From Bog-257 sp963805985 (GTDB lineage: Bacteria; Acidobacteriota; Terriglobia; Terriglobales; Acidobacteriaceae), in contig CAWDWG010000008.1 of the NCBI GenBank assembly GCA_963805985.1, positions 310,001 to 374,000 of the forward strand: a stretch of DNA of 64,000 nucleotides, given 5' to 3'. Position 1 is the stretch's first letter; the number at the start of each line of letters is the position of its first letter. Of the stretch, positions 1 to 8,747 are shown one piece after another. The notes below the pieces were generated by a model, which was not told where the DNA came from, did no database searches, and saw only the letters and a list, made by a program, of their open reading frames with translations. Both the position numbers and the translations under genes were made by a program.

Positions 1-296
1 GAATCGTGGAATTGTGCGGCTTCCGAACCGAGCATTGCCCGCCGGGCATGAAGACGGGAGACGCCATTTCGCCTCCAAGCGGCTATGTCGGCGGAGGACT
101 GCAGTTGATGGTTGACGTTGGCATCGGTCCCGCTGGTGATGTCTGGGTGACCAACAACTGGCAGGTGTATCAGGATGCCTTGGGCAAGGTTGATGAAGCA
201 TTACAAACGCAGGGCGCTGGTCAGGGCGTGGTTGTCTTCTACGGCATGGCTAAGCCTGTCAAGACTCCGCTGATTGGGCCGGCAAAGCCGTACTAG
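1..296 (+). CDS. C-terminal part of a secreted beta-propeller (NHL/Vgb-like) protein, 5' end outside window
   Basis: The reading frame is open from the window edge to a TAG at 294-296, so this is the last ~97 residues of a longer protein. The segment GPAGDVWVTNNWQ is typical of the last blade of NHL or virginiamycin-B-lyase-like propellers, and it is followed by the usual C-terminal tail ending in GPAKPY. Two cysteines near the start (CGFRTEHC) could form a disulphide in an exported protein. The substrate cannot be told from this fragment. It could also be a plain NHL-repeat protein without enzymatic activity. Confidence 0.6.
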   Translation, partial: IVELCGFRTEHCPPGMKTGDAISPPSGYVGGGLQLMVDVGIGPAGDVWVTNNWQVYQDALGKVDEALQTQGAGQGVVVFYGMAKPVKTPLIGPAKPY

Positions 297-431
297 GACA
301 GATGCCGGATAGTCCAATGCCCGAAGGGTTGGCGTGGAATCGCCAAGTCGTAGTCGTGAATGATGCTAACGGACTCTCAGTAGCTGGAGCTCGCTCGCTT
401 CACAATCGATCTGGACGTATAATCACGCCGC

Positions 432-602
432 ATGATCGCGTCCCTTTTACTCGCCAATCCAAGCGACTCGAAGCACATACCGCATGCGTTGATTCCGGTC
501 CTCAAATTCGGTCACGGCGTCCCTGTTATAGCGGGACTGCTGCTCGTTGTCTTGCTGGTGGCCTTCGCTTTCTTCAAGCTGGCCCAGATCCGCACCACAT
601 AA
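432..602 (+). CDS. Small one-helix membrane protein, 56 aa
   Basis: An ATG at 432 opens a 56-residue frame ending in TAA. Residues 1-28 are mixed, with a loop ending KFGHGVPV. Residues 29-48 form one strongly hydrophobic helix (VIAGLLLVVLLVAFAFFKLA), followed by a short positive tail QIRTT. The composition is what a real single-span protein looks like rather than an antisense shadow, and no longer frame overlaps it convincingly. There is no clear Shine-Dalgarno sequence and I do not recognise the family, so it remains a candidate gene of unknown function. Confidence 0.4.
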   Translation: MIASLLLANPSDSKHIPHALIPVLKFGHGVPVIAGLLLVVLLVAFAFFKLAQIRTT

Positions 603-1250
603 ACGACCGCTGCATGCTTTCTGACGCTGGTCTTAAGGATCGGCGGAGTTCTCGCCACAGGATTTCTGAGTCTGGCGCTATCGGCCGGGAGGGCGGTCAA
701 CTCAGCGCAACGGCTGGGTTCAGAATTTGATAGGCGATGCGGGTTGCCTGGCGTCTCTCGGCGGGCTGGCATACGTGCCGCTGCTCCAATTGAAACAAAG
801 TAGCCTCGCGAAAGGCGCGTCCCACCGTCAGACCACAGAGTCTGCAGCTGGAGTCAACCGTTCCGCAGTGGTTGCGTAGATGGGCAAATTGCTCGTTTAG
901 GCTGGGTGCTGCGGAACTGCTTCCGAGAACGGCCACGGATGGGAGCGACACCATGAGCCACCTTTCTGAACCTGTTCGACCAATTGTGTTTGAAGGTCTG
1001 TAGAACTCTTTTGCATCTGAGGTGCCAACGGTTCACGCGAGGTCGAGTCTCAGTAAAGGCTGTGTTTGCTTCACAAGGAGCGCTGCTTTCAGGGCGGGGG
1101 TCCGTCTGGCCGTGCGCTCGAGCTATCCATTCGGATAGGGAAGTAGGCCGTTCGGATAGTCAATCGGTTGCAGATGTGCTCGCTCAGGAGCGGGCGGGAT
1201 CGCAGAAAGACTGTTAGGAAGGGAAGCTGCGGGAACAGCAACAGAACATT
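603..1250. other. Intergenic stretch with no supported gene
   Basis: Several short overlapping frames exist on both strands here, but none has a recognisable motif, signal peptide or ribosome binding site, and their protein composition is arginine- and serine-rich like antisense shadow. I see no RNA gene or repeat in this stretch. It lies between the small membrane ORF and the 3' end of the minus-strand tRNA-Leu. Confidence 0.4.
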
Positions 1251-1335
1251 TGGTGCGGAAGGGGGGACTTGAACCCCCATGCCTTTCGGCGCCACCCCCT
1301 CAAGATGGTGTGTCTGCCAATTTCACCACTTCCGC
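1251..1335 (-). tRNA. tRNA-Leu, anticodon GAG
   Basis: Read on the minus strand the gene begins GCGGAAG and ends CUUCCGC followed by an encoded CCA, giving a 7-bp acceptor stem. The anticodon arm is CCAUC-UUGAGGG-GGUGG with anticodon GAG. A variable arm (CGCCGAAAGGCAU) and a T arm GGGGG-UUCAAGU-CCCCC follow. The long variable arm and the D-arm sequence UGGUGAAAUUGGCAGACAC match class II leucine tRNAs. It decodes CUC/CUU leucine codons. Confidence 0.95.
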
Positions 1336-1440
1336 ACACGCTCCGGATGCAGGCGCATCCCGGAATCCAAGCAGAACGTCGAGGCAGAGTAAGTATAGCA
1401 AAGCCCAAGCGCGCTTACAGGGGGCGCTCAGGTTCAGGTA

Positions 1441-1622
1441 GTGGGTCAGTTTGGAAATCACTCGCTTAAAGCATGTGGGGTGGAGCACGCCTTGAAGCGT
1501 GCAAATCGCCACCCAACTCGACACGCGCTTTAGCGCCTGAGGTAAGTCTAACCTTTACCTCAGCGGCTGAAGCCGATGCGTCAGCGTGTCTCAACTGCAC
1601 TGCTGAAGCAGTGCTCCACCCA
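1441..1622. repeat. Palindromic MITE-like element, family A, copy 1
   Basis: This ~180-bp stretch aligns almost end to end with the element at 15637-15856. It carries nested inverted repeats: GGTGGAGCACGCC near the start against GTGCTCCACC at the end, and CCTGAGGTAA against TTACCTCAG in the middle, with CGGCTGAAGCCG between. Its right terminal repeat is missing and tpiA begins 24 bp beyond, so this copy is truncated. It fills the gap between the tRNA and the 3' end of tpiA and has no coding content. Confidence 0.7.
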
Positions 1623-1645
1623 GGACGCGCTCGAATACCAGTGCC

Positions 1646-2395
1646 TCAATACTTCACGATCTTCGTAAACGCAACCGGATCCAAACTCGCCCCGCCGACC
1701 AGCGCACCGTCGATCTCCTCTTCACACAGCAGCGCCTCGCATATCTCCGGCTTCACGCTGCCGCCGTACAGAATGCGCAAATTCGCTGCGAACTCATCGC
1801 CAAACGCCTTACCCGCTTCATGCCGAATGACGGTATGCGCGTCAACTGCCATTTCCGGTGTCGCCGTCTTGCCGGTGCCGATCGCCCACACCGGCTCATA
1901 GGCAATCGTAAGCTTGGCGGCCTTGCGCGCGGAGATGCCGTTGAACGCGCGCATACATTGCCGTCGCAGCACATCTTCCGTCAGACCCGCTTCGCGCTCT
2001 TCCAGCACCTCGCCGACGCACACGATCGGCGTAAAGTGATTCTCCAGCGCGATTTCCAGCTTGCGATTTACCGTGTCATCGGTTTCGTTGAAATACTGGC
2101 GCCGCTCGGAGTGGCCAATGATCACGTGCGTCACTCCCAGCGCGCTCAGCATCCCAACCGAGATCTCGCCGGTAAACGCGCCTTCCTTTTCCCAGTGCAC
2201 GTTCTGCGCGCCGATCATGACGTTCGATCCCCGCGCCGCTTCGATGGCAATTTGCAGATCAACATACGGTGGGCACACCACGATTTCGTCGCGCGTGTGA
2301 CCGGCCACCATGGGGAGAAACTCGCGAAAGAATGCGGCGGCTTGTTCCGGAGTTTTGTACATCTTCCAATTGGCGGCAATTACTTTCTTTCTCAT
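1646..2395 (-). CDS. tpiA: Triosephosphate isomerase
   Basis: The 249-residue product interconverts dihydroxyacetone phosphate and glyceraldehyde 3-phosphate in glycolysis and gluconeogenesis, in the cytoplasm. The family signatures are complete: AANWKM at 7-12 with the catalytic Lys11, IIGHSERR with the electrophilic His95, the base Glu167 in YEPVWAIGTG, which also starts the flexible phosphate loop, and the phosphate-binding GGSV and GALVGGASL near the end. Length is normal for the family. It stands alone, with an SDR gene 117 bp upstream on the same strand and a repeat element downstream. Confidence 0.97.
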   Translation of the reverse strand: MRKKVIAANWKMYKTPEQAAAFFREFLPMVAGHTRDEIVVCPPYVDLQIAIEAARGSNVMIGAQNVHWEKEGAFTGEISVGMLSALGVTHVIIGHSERRQYFNETDDTVNRKLEIALENHFTPIVCVGEVLEEREAGLTEDVLRRQCMRAFNGISARKAAKLTIAYEPVWAIGTGKTATPEMAVDAHTVIRHEAGKAFGDEFAANLRILYGGSVKPEICEALLCEEEIDGALVGGASLDPVAFTKIVKY

Positions 2396-2512
2396 GTCTG
2401 CGGGTCCGATCTGTATGAAGTTCGTCCGGAAATGAGGACTGGTGAAGCAGAATCTTCGATTATAGGCCTGCCGGATAACCGCTCCCGACAGAGCAACGAA
2501 AAGCTGGTTTCG

Positions 2513-3247
2513 CTAAGGCTTCTGCGTCGGCCGGATCAGCACTTCGCTGATGAACGACTGCGGCTCCTGCGTAACCAGCATCGCGACCGCGTGCGCCACA
2601 TCTTCCGGCTTCAGCATCTTCTGCGTGTCTTTGCCGTTCCGTCGCGGGCTGAAGTCGGTATCCACCGACCCCGGACAAACCACCGAAACGCGAATGTTCT
2701 GCCCGCGCAGTTCTTCCGCAACGCCATAGCTCAATCCATTCAGTCCCCACTTGGACGCCGAGTAAGCGGCGCCGCGCGGCAGGGGATTCTTGCCCGCCAG
2801 CGACGAGATATTGATCACGTGTCCCGCGCCCGCGGCGATCATCAGCGGAACCACGGCGCGGATCATGTAATACACCCCGCGCAGGTTGGTGTTGAAGATC
2901 GCCTCCCATTCCTCCGGCGGCAATTCGTGCAACATCATCCCTGGGGGTCCGCCGATTCCGGCGTTGTTCACCAGAATGTCGACACGACCGTACTTGCTGC
3001 GAAGATGTTCGCCCAGGGCTTCCACGCTGGCGAGATCGGTCAGATCGCAACCCACGCCTTCAGCCCGGTGCCCATGACTTACCAGCTCGGCTGCCACCTG
3101 CTGTACCCGCGCTTCGTCACGGCCGGTCAGGACCACCGTCGCCTCCAAAGCCGCCAACCGTTGCACAATCGCGTGGCCGATACCCCGGCCCCCGCCTGTC
3201 ACCACAGCCACCGTTCCTGACAACGAGACCGAATCCCTTGGCTCCAT
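2513..3247 (-). CDS. Short-chain dehydrogenase/reductase (classical SDR)
   Basis: A 244-residue NAD(P)-dependent oxidoreductase. I start it at the ATG giving MEPRDSVSLSG; the frame stays open ~130 codons further upstream, but that part has no protein-like composition. Visible are the Rossmann dinucleotide motif TGGGRGIG (17-24), CDLTD for the adenine ring, NNAG (94-97), and the catalytic Ser149, Tyr162 and Lys166 in ISS...YSASK, with Asn115-like FNTNLRG before them. The pattern resembles FabG-type 3-oxoacyl reductases, but the same motifs serve many substrates and no neighbour fixes the substrate. The frame ends LIRPTQKP, as is usual for cytosolic SDRs. Confidence 0.88.
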   Translation of the reverse strand: MEPRDSVSLSGTVAVVTGGGRGIGHAIVQRLAALEATVVLTGRDEARVQQVAAELVSHGHRAEGVGCDLTDLASVEALGEHLRSKYGRVDILVNNAGIGGPPGMMLHELPPEEWEAIFNTNLRGVYYMIRAVVPLMIAAGAGHVINISSLAGKNPLPRGAAYSASKWGLNGLSYGVAEELRGQNIRVSVVCPGSVDTDFSPRRNGKDTQKMLKPEDVAHAVAMLVTQEPQSFISEVLIRPTQKP

Positions 3248-3438
3248 GGAAGCATTTCTCCTGCTGGTCTGATTTGCCCTGCGCCATCCCCGATGCAAAT
3301 TCGCGCTCACCGGAAGTTCGGTTCCGCTCGAGTCAATCCATGTATGCAACTGCTGGTCGCCATCCCCGCGGCAGCAAGCCGTCGCGGTCGCGGCCGGTAT
3401 TCGGGCATCCGCGGAAATCGTGTAAAGTGGTAAGCATC

Positions 3439-3468
3439 TTGCCTTATACGCAGGCGGGTACTTATAAT
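3439..3468 (+). promoter_or_regulatory. Candidate sigma-70 promoter of the TPR protein gene
   Basis: A perfect TATAAT lies at 3463-3468, preceded after 18 bp by TTGCCT (3439-3444), a partial match to TTGACA. It sits in the 373-bp region between the divergent SDR and TPR genes, ~150 bp before the ATG at 3621, which leaves a long leader. The rest of the region shows no gene. Confidence 0.4.
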
Positions 3469-3620
3469 CCCGGTCTCCGCAGTTTTGCAAATCCCAGCTA
3501 GGGACGCGGACAGTTCTGCCTGTTATCATGCTACGCTGCGATAAAGTAAGTTTGTCTCGGCCGTGGAATGCGTGTGAGCAGATGCCAGAAACAGTTCTCC
3601 AAAATCGAGGAGCCATCAGA

Positions 3621-4931
3621 ATGAAGAAGTCGCTCGTCATGATGTTGCTGGTGTTCGCCAGTGCGGCGCTGGTCCAGCAATCGGCTGCCCAGGCAGCCGG
3701 CCAGGCCGCGCCATCGGGTCAGACCTCGCAGAAGAAGGAAATCAAGGACCCGGCCGAATACAACGCTTACGTGAACGCCATCCAGCAGCAGAATCCCGCG
3801 CAAAAGGCGCAGGCCCTGGAAGCCTTCCTGCAAACCTATCCCAACACGGTGATGAAGGAAGACGCGCTGGAGCTGCTGATGGTTGCCTATCAGCAAGCCA
3901 ACGACGCGCAGAAGGCGTTGGACGCCGCCACCCGCGTGCTGCAGGCGAATCCCAACAACATCCGGGCGCTGGCGTTGCTGGCGTACAACTATCGCGCACT
4001 GGCGTCGCAGGGCGGCCCGCAGATGGCCGATAATCTGGCCAAAGCCAAGCAGTATGGCCAGCAGGGTCTGCAGGCGCTGCAGAACATGAAGAAGCCGGAC
4101 GGCATGAGCGATGCTGACTTCACCAAGCTGCATAACGAGACGGGAGCGATCTTCGACGGCGCCGTCGGTTTTGCCGCCCTCCAGGCGAAGGACTTTGCTA
4201 CGGCTCAAAAGGATATGCAGGAAGCCGTTTCCTGGGAATCGCAGCCCAACATCGCCGACATCTATCCGCTGGCCACTGCCGATCTGGAAGCCAAGCCGAT
4301 GAACCCCGCCGGCTTTTGGTTCATCGTCAAGGCTGCCATGCTAGCCCAGGGGCCTACGCAGCAGACGATATTGGACTACGGCAAGAAAAAGTACATGCGG
4401 TATACCAACTCGGATCAGGGTTGGGATGACATCGTCAACCAGGCGAAGACGTCGTCGAGCGTAATGCCGCCGGCCGGCTTTACGGTGAAGGCGTACATTC
4501 CTCCGTCCCCGGCTGAGCAAGCCGCCGACCTGGTCAAGCAGAAGACTCCCGTCCAGATGAGTTTCGCCGAGTGGGAACTGGTTCTCTCCTCCGGCAACCA
4601 GCAGGCTGCCGACACGGTGTGGAACGCAATCAAGGACAAGGCGGTGAAGCTCGGAGCCAACGTCATCAGCGCGACTCCCAATACCGTGATGCTGGCTGGC
4701 AGCGAGGACGACATCGAGGCCAAGAAGGCCGATATCACCTTGAATATGGCCAAGCCCATTCCGTCGCGTCTTACTCCGGCGGCGGGTTCACCCATGAACT
4801 TCCAGGGCACGGTAACCAGCTACACGCCCAATCCGTTCATGATGACCATGACGGACGGCATATTGCTGGATAGCAAGGGCAATCCGCTTTCGACCGCTGC
4901 CCCCGTACACCACACGACTCACAGGCAGTAA
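3621..4931 (+). CDS. Secreted tetratricopeptide-repeat protein
   Basis: The ATG at 3621 is preceded by GAGGAG at 8 nt and opens directly into a Sec signal peptide (MKKSLVMMLLVFASAALVQQ, cleavage probably near AAQA, residues 22-26). The mature part begins with a Q/A-rich linker, then helical repeats from about 45 to 250 with TPR-like spacing (for example ALDAATRVLQANPNNIRALALLAY), and a C-terminal domain from about 290 to 436 of mixed character. It is 436 residues. TPR arrays act as protein-binding scaffolds; the partner is unknown. A strong hairpin terminator follows the stop codon by 24 bp, so the gene is monocistronic. Confidence 0.85.
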   Translation: MKKSLVMMLLVFASAALVQQSAAQAAGQAAPSGQTSQKKEIKDPAEYNAYVNAIQQQNPAQKAQALEAFLQTYPNTVMKEDALELLMVAYQQANDAQKALDAATRVLQANPNNIRALALLAYNYRALASQGGPQMADNLAKAKQYGQQGLQALQNMKKPDGMSDADFTKLHNETGAIFDGAVGFAALQAKDFATAQKDMQEAVSWESQPNIADIYPLATADLEAKPMNPAGFWFIVKAAMLAQGPTQQTILDYGKKKYMRYTNSDQGWDDIVNQAKTSSSVMPPAGFTVKAYIPPSPAEQAADLVKQKTPVQMSFAEWELVLSSGNQQAADTVWNAIKDKAVKLGANVISATPNTVMLAGSEDDIEAKKADITLNMAKPIPSRLTPAAGSPMNFQGTVTSYTPNPFMMTMTDGILLDSKGNPLSTAAPVHHTTHRQ

Positions 4932-4954
4932 GTTTCAGAGAATCGGTAACGCAA

Positions 4955-4981
4955 GGAGCGGCGCCCTGCCGCTCCTTTTTT
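4955..4981 (+). terminator. Rho-independent terminator
   Basis: A perfect 8-bp stem GGAGCGGC / GCCGCTCC with a 5-nt loop is followed by six T residues. It lies 24 bp after the stop codon of the TPR protein gene and before the next plus-strand gene at 5138. Confidence 0.93.
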
Positions 4982-5137
4982 CTGCTCGTACTTTCTTCTG
5001 CGTCCCGCCAACTTTTGCCATCGGTTCACAACAAGTTGACAAAGTGATGACATCTCGCCGGAACGGCCCAACTACTCTGCTTTCGCCACTCCGCCAGGAG
5101 GGTCGCAGAACGAAATCGAGAGTGAGGAAAGCTTGCG

Positions 5138-6283
5138 ATGCAAGAACTGATCGGCAAACCAATCCGTTCATCTATTTGTTGGCGTGTCATTGTGGGAGTT
5201 TTATTCGCATACTGCCTGGGATTGACGGGTACCGCGGCAGCGCAGTCGGGCGATAACGCCGCTCCGCCCCCCACGGTTGTCGTTCATCCTCAGTTTGGAG
5301 GCCAGATTCTCGGCTTCGGCATCGATCAGGGCGGCACTGAAGGCCTGCTCAGCGAATACGTCTCCGAGAGCGGCGGCCAGAACCTGGTGGCGAGTGAGGT
5401 CTTCGATCAGTCGACCGGCGCCATCCTGCACGTGTTGTCAATGCGAGATCACACCATGGACGACTATGTTACCGAGGGTATAGCCGGCAATCACGTTGGA
5501 CTGGAGCTTTATCAGCAGGCGGTCAGCGGCGGGTTTCGCAACTTTTTCTACACCATCAATCCCCTGGATGCGAATCGCTACACGGGAGTCTGGACCCCGA
5601 CCATCCAGCCTGGGTATCAGCTGTGGGGCATGACTCTAACTCAGGGCTTTCCCGACCTCGCCGTCCTGCAGAGATCCGAGGAAGGCTCGCCCTACATGTA
5701 CTTGTACAGCTCGAATGTGGCCGCGAACACATTTGGCCCGCTGGTCTCCTACAACGATCCCAACATTGGATGCTGTCCGGGATTTGCTTACGACACCAAG
5801 TTGAATGTCGCGATGCTGGCCGGATCCAATGGCAGCCCTACGACCGCCCCAATCCTGGCGACCATCAACCTTGCCACCGGTGCGGTCCACGAGATAACTG
5901 GACTGGGCGTTGGCACAGTGAATGGCGTGGCCATCGACCCGCTCACCGACAACGCCGCGTTCACGACACAAGGCGGACCGTTCGTGCCGCCATTCGTAGA
6001 GTTCTACAACGTGCGGACGCAAAGCATGTCGGCCCAGAGGCTGCCGGGAAGTGACATTGGCGGCGACGTCGAGTTCGACCCGCTGCACCGACTGTTCATT
6101 GTCGCTGCCAGTGATGGCGTCAACAACTCCATCCTGGATTACGACACCAGCGGGAATCTGAAGCAGGTGATCACCGGCGGAAGCCTGAACCGCCTTCTCA
6201 CCTGCTGCCAGTTGAATCCCAACAGCCGAACCGGTTTTGGATTAGGAGCGGAGTTGGAGACGCTGCAGTCCTTCAGCTACTGA
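5138..6283 (+). CDS. Secreted propeller-like protein of unknown function, 381 aa
   Basis: A long N region (residues 1-17) leads into a hydrophobic stretch VIVGVLFAYCLGLTG and an AAAQS cleavage site near residue 36, so export is likely. The mature protein has recurring segments of the type FDQSTGAILHVL, INLATGAVHEI and YDTSGNLKQVI at intervals of 60-80 residues, as in NHL or YncE-type propellers that hold one D-T-G turn per blade. Two CC pairs (IGCCPGF, TCCQLN) could be structural. AGGAAA precedes the ATG. I do not recognise a specific family and no catalytic residues are evident. The gene stands alone. Confidence 0.75.
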   Translation: MQELIGKPIRSSICWRVIVGVLFAYCLGLTGTAAAQSGDNAAPPPTVVVHPQFGGQILGFGIDQGGTEGLLSEYVSESGGQNLVASEVFDQSTGAILHVLSMRDHTMDDYVTEGIAGNHVGLELYQQAVSGGFRNFFYTINPLDANRYTGVWTPTIQPGYQLWGMTLTQGFPDLAVLQRSEEGSPYMYLYSSNVAANTFGPLVSYNDPNIGCCPGFAYDTKLNVAMLAGSNGSPTTAPILATINLATGAVHEITGLGVGTVNGVAIDPLTDNAAFTTQGGPFVPPFVEFYNVRTQSMSAQRLPGSDIGGDVEFDPLHRLFIVAASDGVNNSILDYDTSGNLKQVITGGSLNRLLTCCQLNPNSRTGFGLGAELETLQSFSY

Positions 6284-6351
6284 TTGGATTGCGCGAATAA
6301 AGCAGATCCCTGCGATCAGGCTTGCAAGGTCGGACAAATGCCGGGCGCTAC

Positions 6352-6660
6352 TTAGCGCATGAACTTTCTCTCCGCCGGCAGGGCGTGCGCGCTACGGGGA
6401 GGGCGTCGTCCCCCGTTACGCAATGCCTTGGCGTCGAGCTTGAGGTCGGCGATGGTGCGGCTCAGAGTATTGCGGTGCATGCCCAGCTGGCGCGCGGCTT
6501 TGCACTGATTTCCGTTGCTGTCCTGCAGAACTGTGAGAATGAACTTCTTTTTGAATTCGCAAACTGCTTCGGAATAAGTGATGCCGCTGCGATACATGTG
6601 CGCGATCAGGGCTTCCAGTTGATCTTTCACGACGCCTCTCTCCGCTAATATTTGTCTCAT
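6352..6660 (-). CDS. Fis-type helix-turn-helix protein, 102 aa
   Basis: The product from the ATG at 6660 ends in a Fis/NtrC-type DNA-binding domain: FKKKFILTVLQDSNGNQCKAARQLGMHRNTLSRTIADLKL (about 37-76), with the recognition helix MHRNTLSRTI. The last 25 residues are basic and proline-rich. The N-terminal third (EALIAHMYRSGITYSEAVCEF) is helical and may dimerise. It follows the cvpA reading frames by 20 bp on the same strand, so it is probably transcribed with purC and cvpA. No AAA+ or receiver domain is attached. A longer frame upstream runs through cvpA in another frame and is not used. The target genes are unknown. Confidence 0.8.
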   Translation of the reverse strand: MRQILAERGVVKDQLEALIAHMYRSGITYSEAVCEFKKKFILTVLQDSNGNQCKAARQLGMHRNTLSRTIADLKLDAKALRNGGRRPPRSAHALPAERKFMR

Positions 6661-6680
6661 CAATGCGCCTCTGTGCGACC

Positions 6681-7230
6681 CTACGTGCCAGGCTCTTTGT
6701 TCGAGATGTGCTGCGGCACCGTGCGCAACAGGTTCCAGCCGTCCCAGAAACGCTGCCGCAACTCCGCCGGCGCTGCCCAGATCAATCCCCGGCTGGCGTT
6801 CAGCATCCACGGCGCTATCCGCGACTGCTGCAGTCCCCACTGGGGCGCGAACGCCGCCAATGCCAGCACGACCACGGCGCTAATTACAAAGCCTCGAATG
6901 AACCCGAATACTCCACCCAGGAAACGATCGAACCATCGCAGCCCGATCCCTTGTACCGCCCAGCGTGCCAGCCGCCCTACCATACCCTGCCAGCAGGACG
7001 ATGGCAAGAAAGATAGTGAAGAACCCCGCAATGTCCGCTGCCCACTGCGACGTCACATAACGCGAATACCATGCGGCCAGACGGTGATATTCCCAGGCGG
7101 CTGCTAAATAGCCAACAATCGTGCCGGCCAGGCCGAAGAACTCGTGGAAGAATCCCTCAGCAATGGCCTGCAAAGTCGACAACAGAATGACGAGCACCAT
7201 CGCCCAATCGAGGATCGAAAGGCCCATCAT
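6681..7230 (-). pseudogene. cvpA: CvpA-family membrane protein, interrupted by a frameshift
   Basis: Two overlapping frames make up one CvpA/colicin-V-production-type protein. The first (from 7230) begins MMGLSILDWAMVLVI and runs through two membrane helices to FFTIFLAIVLLAG. The second continues in another frame with MVGRLARWAVQGIGLRWFDR, then FLGGVFGFIRGFVISAVVVLAL and a C-terminal tail. Removing one base near 6984 (the T in GGGTATGG on the coding strand) restores a continuous ~180-residue four-helix protein. The gene lies 11 bp after purC, the usual partner of cvpA-purF-type clusters. It could be a true pseudogene or a sequencing error; the intact sequence on both sides favours a recent lesion or an error. 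Confidence 0.75.
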
Positions 7231-7241
7231 TCGGCTCGCAC

Positions 7242-8156
7242 CTATGCCGGCAAAGGATGGCCCGTCATCTGGGTGTAAGCCTCAATGTACTTCTCACTGG
7301 TTCGCGCCGCGACCTCGGGAGGCAGTCCCGGAGCCGGCGGCTGCTTGTTCCACTTAATAGCTTCCAGATAATCCCGCACGTATTGCTTGTCGAACGAATC
7401 CTGCGGACCACCCGCCTTGTACCTGTCCTTCGGCCAGAAGCGGGACGAATCCGGTGTGAGCACTTCATCGGCCAGGACCAGCCCGCCCGCAGTGCGGCCG
7501 AACTCGAACTTCGTATCGGCGATGATGATGCCGCGCGTCTCGGCGTAGTCGGCTGCGGTCTGGTAAATCTTCACGCTCAGATCGCGCAGCTGCTCGCTCA
7601 GCTCGCGTCCTGCCAGCTTAACCATTTCGTCGAACGAGATGTTCTCGTCGTGACCGCTGGCCGCCTTGGTTGCCGGCGTGAAGATCGGTTCGGGCAGCTT
7701 GTCCGACTCTTTCAGCCCGGCGGGAAGCTTGATCCCGCAGACTTCGCCGGTGGCCTTGTATTCCTTCCATCCCGAGCCGGAAAGATAGCCGCGCACCACG
7801 CACTCGATGGCGATCATGTCGGCGCGCACCACCAGCATGGAGCGTCCGCGCAACTGCGCGGCGTGCTTCTGCAGCTCGGCGGGATATTTGTGGACGTCGG
7901 CGGTCGCCAGGTGATTCGGAACAATGTTCTTGAGGAAGTCGAACCAGAACAGCGACAGCTGCGTCAGCACGCGTCCCTTTTGCGGGATGCCGGTGGCAAG
8001 TACGTAGTCGAACGCCGAGATGCGGTCGGTCGCTACGAACAGCAGGTGATCGTTGCCGACCTTATACAGGTCTCGAACTTTCCCGCTGGCGAACAGCTGC
8101 AAGTCGGGAAAATCAGTTTGCAGGAGAACGTCGTAACTTTGAGTTGAGCTTGTCAC
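7242..8156 (-). CDS. purC: Phosphoribosylaminoimidazole-succinocarboxamide synthase (SAICAR synthetase)
   Basis: This enzyme ligates aspartate to carboxyaminoimidazole ribotide with ATP in de novo purine synthesis. Motifs include SGKVRDLY (24-31) for nucleotide binding, ATDRISAFD (42-50), and the family signature IECVVRGYLSGSGW around residue 120, with DTKFEFG later on. At 304 residues it belongs to the longer, yeast ADE1-like form rather than the ~240-residue E. coli form. The start is a GTG (8156) with only a weak GAAG ribosome binding site. It appears to be the first gene of a purC-cvpA-fis-like run. Confidence 0.95.
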   Translation of the reverse strand: MTSSTQSYDVLLQTDFPDLQLFASGKVRDLYKVGNDHLLFVATDRISAFDYVLATGIPQKGRVLTQLSLFWFDFLKNIVPNHLATADVHKYPAELQKHAAQLRGRSMLVVRADMIAIECVVRGYLSGSGWKEYKATGEVCGIKLPAGLKESDKLPEPIFTPATKAASGHDENISFDEMVKLAGRELSEQLRDLSVKIYQTAADYAETRGIIIADTKFEFGRTAGGLVLADEVLTPDSSRFWPKDRYKAGGPQDSFDKQYVRDYLEAIKWNKQPPAPGLPPEVAARTSEKYIEAYTQMTGHPLPA

Positions 8157-8450
8157 AGTGCAAATCTTCTTCGGAGAGTCGTCGGGTATTTTAATTAGCG
8201 TGAGCCTTTTGTCAATCTCTCGCCCTGAGCAATTTTATTCGCTCGGCAAATTTTTTTTCTGCGGCTCTTGACAAGAAATGCGCCGGCGCGAAACCCGCGC
8301 CGATACTGGCCTTGCGCCGCTTCACAACTGCGTGTGGTACTGAGGGTCGAACCCGGGATACGGCTCGGCGAGCGTTTTTGATTTCAAGCGCACCACCGAG
8401 CACGGTGTCAAGAGGATCGCTAAAATTTTTTCCTGCCGCGACCGGGAAAG

Positions 8451-8747
8451 CTAGTCGGCTGCAGTGCGATGAACGCTTCTTGCGTCCTCCAGATACTGAA
8501 TCTCGGGAGCGCCCACAACCCCGGCCTTCGACATCGCGTCGCGCAGTTCCGCGGAGTTCATAAACGCGCGCGCTTCTTCCACCGTCCCCCAATCCAGCAG
8601 CAGAGTGACATCGCGCGGATCTTCCGTATTGTGAAACAGGCGGAAACCGGTTTCGCCGGCGCGCTTGCGTGTGTTCAGATGGGAATCGAACGCTTCCTTC
8701 CAGCGGTTATAGTCCGAGACTTTGTGGCGAATGAGAACATGCATCAT
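8451..8747 (-). CDS. Small ferredoxin-fold protein, antibiotic-biosynthesis-monooxygenase-like
   Basis: The 98-residue product starts at the first of two adjacent ATGs, behind GGAGGA. It begins MMHVLIRHKVSDYNRWKEAF and continues FRLFHNTEDPRDVTLLLDW, the beta-alpha-beta pattern of dimeric alpha/beta barrel (ABM/cyclase-like) domains. The segment VEEARAFMNSAELRDAMSKAGVVGAPEI fits the second half of that fold. Members range from haem-degrading to quinol monooxygenases, and many are of unknown role. No catalytic residue can be assigned here. It stands alone; the ~290 bp downstream to purC hold no supported gene. Confidence 0.75.
   Translation of the reverse strand: MMHVLIRHKVSDYNRWKEAFDSHLNTRKRAGETGFRLFHNTEDPRDVTLLLDWGTVEEARAFMNSAELRDAMSKAGVVGAPEIQYLEDARSVHRTAAD

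Noticed and set aside
302..730. A 142-codon frame after the first partial gene
   Set aside because: No motif or ribosome site; the small membrane ORF at 432 in another frame is the more protein-like reading.
1820..3220. A 466-codon plus-strand frame across tpiA and the SDR gene
   Set aside because: It is antisense to two well-supported genes and its composition (His/Arg-rich, no motifs) is that of a GC-rich shadow frame.
8340..8375. tRNA-like GGGTTCGACCC wording on the minus strand
   Set aside because: The 5-bp T stem cannot form (CCGGG against CTCAG) and no acceptor or anticodon stem fits nearby.
8212..8592. A 126-codon minus-strand frame overlapping the ABM-like gene
   Set aside because: It is out of frame with the motif-bearing gene and Arg/Lys-rich in the way of shadow frames; no ribosome site.
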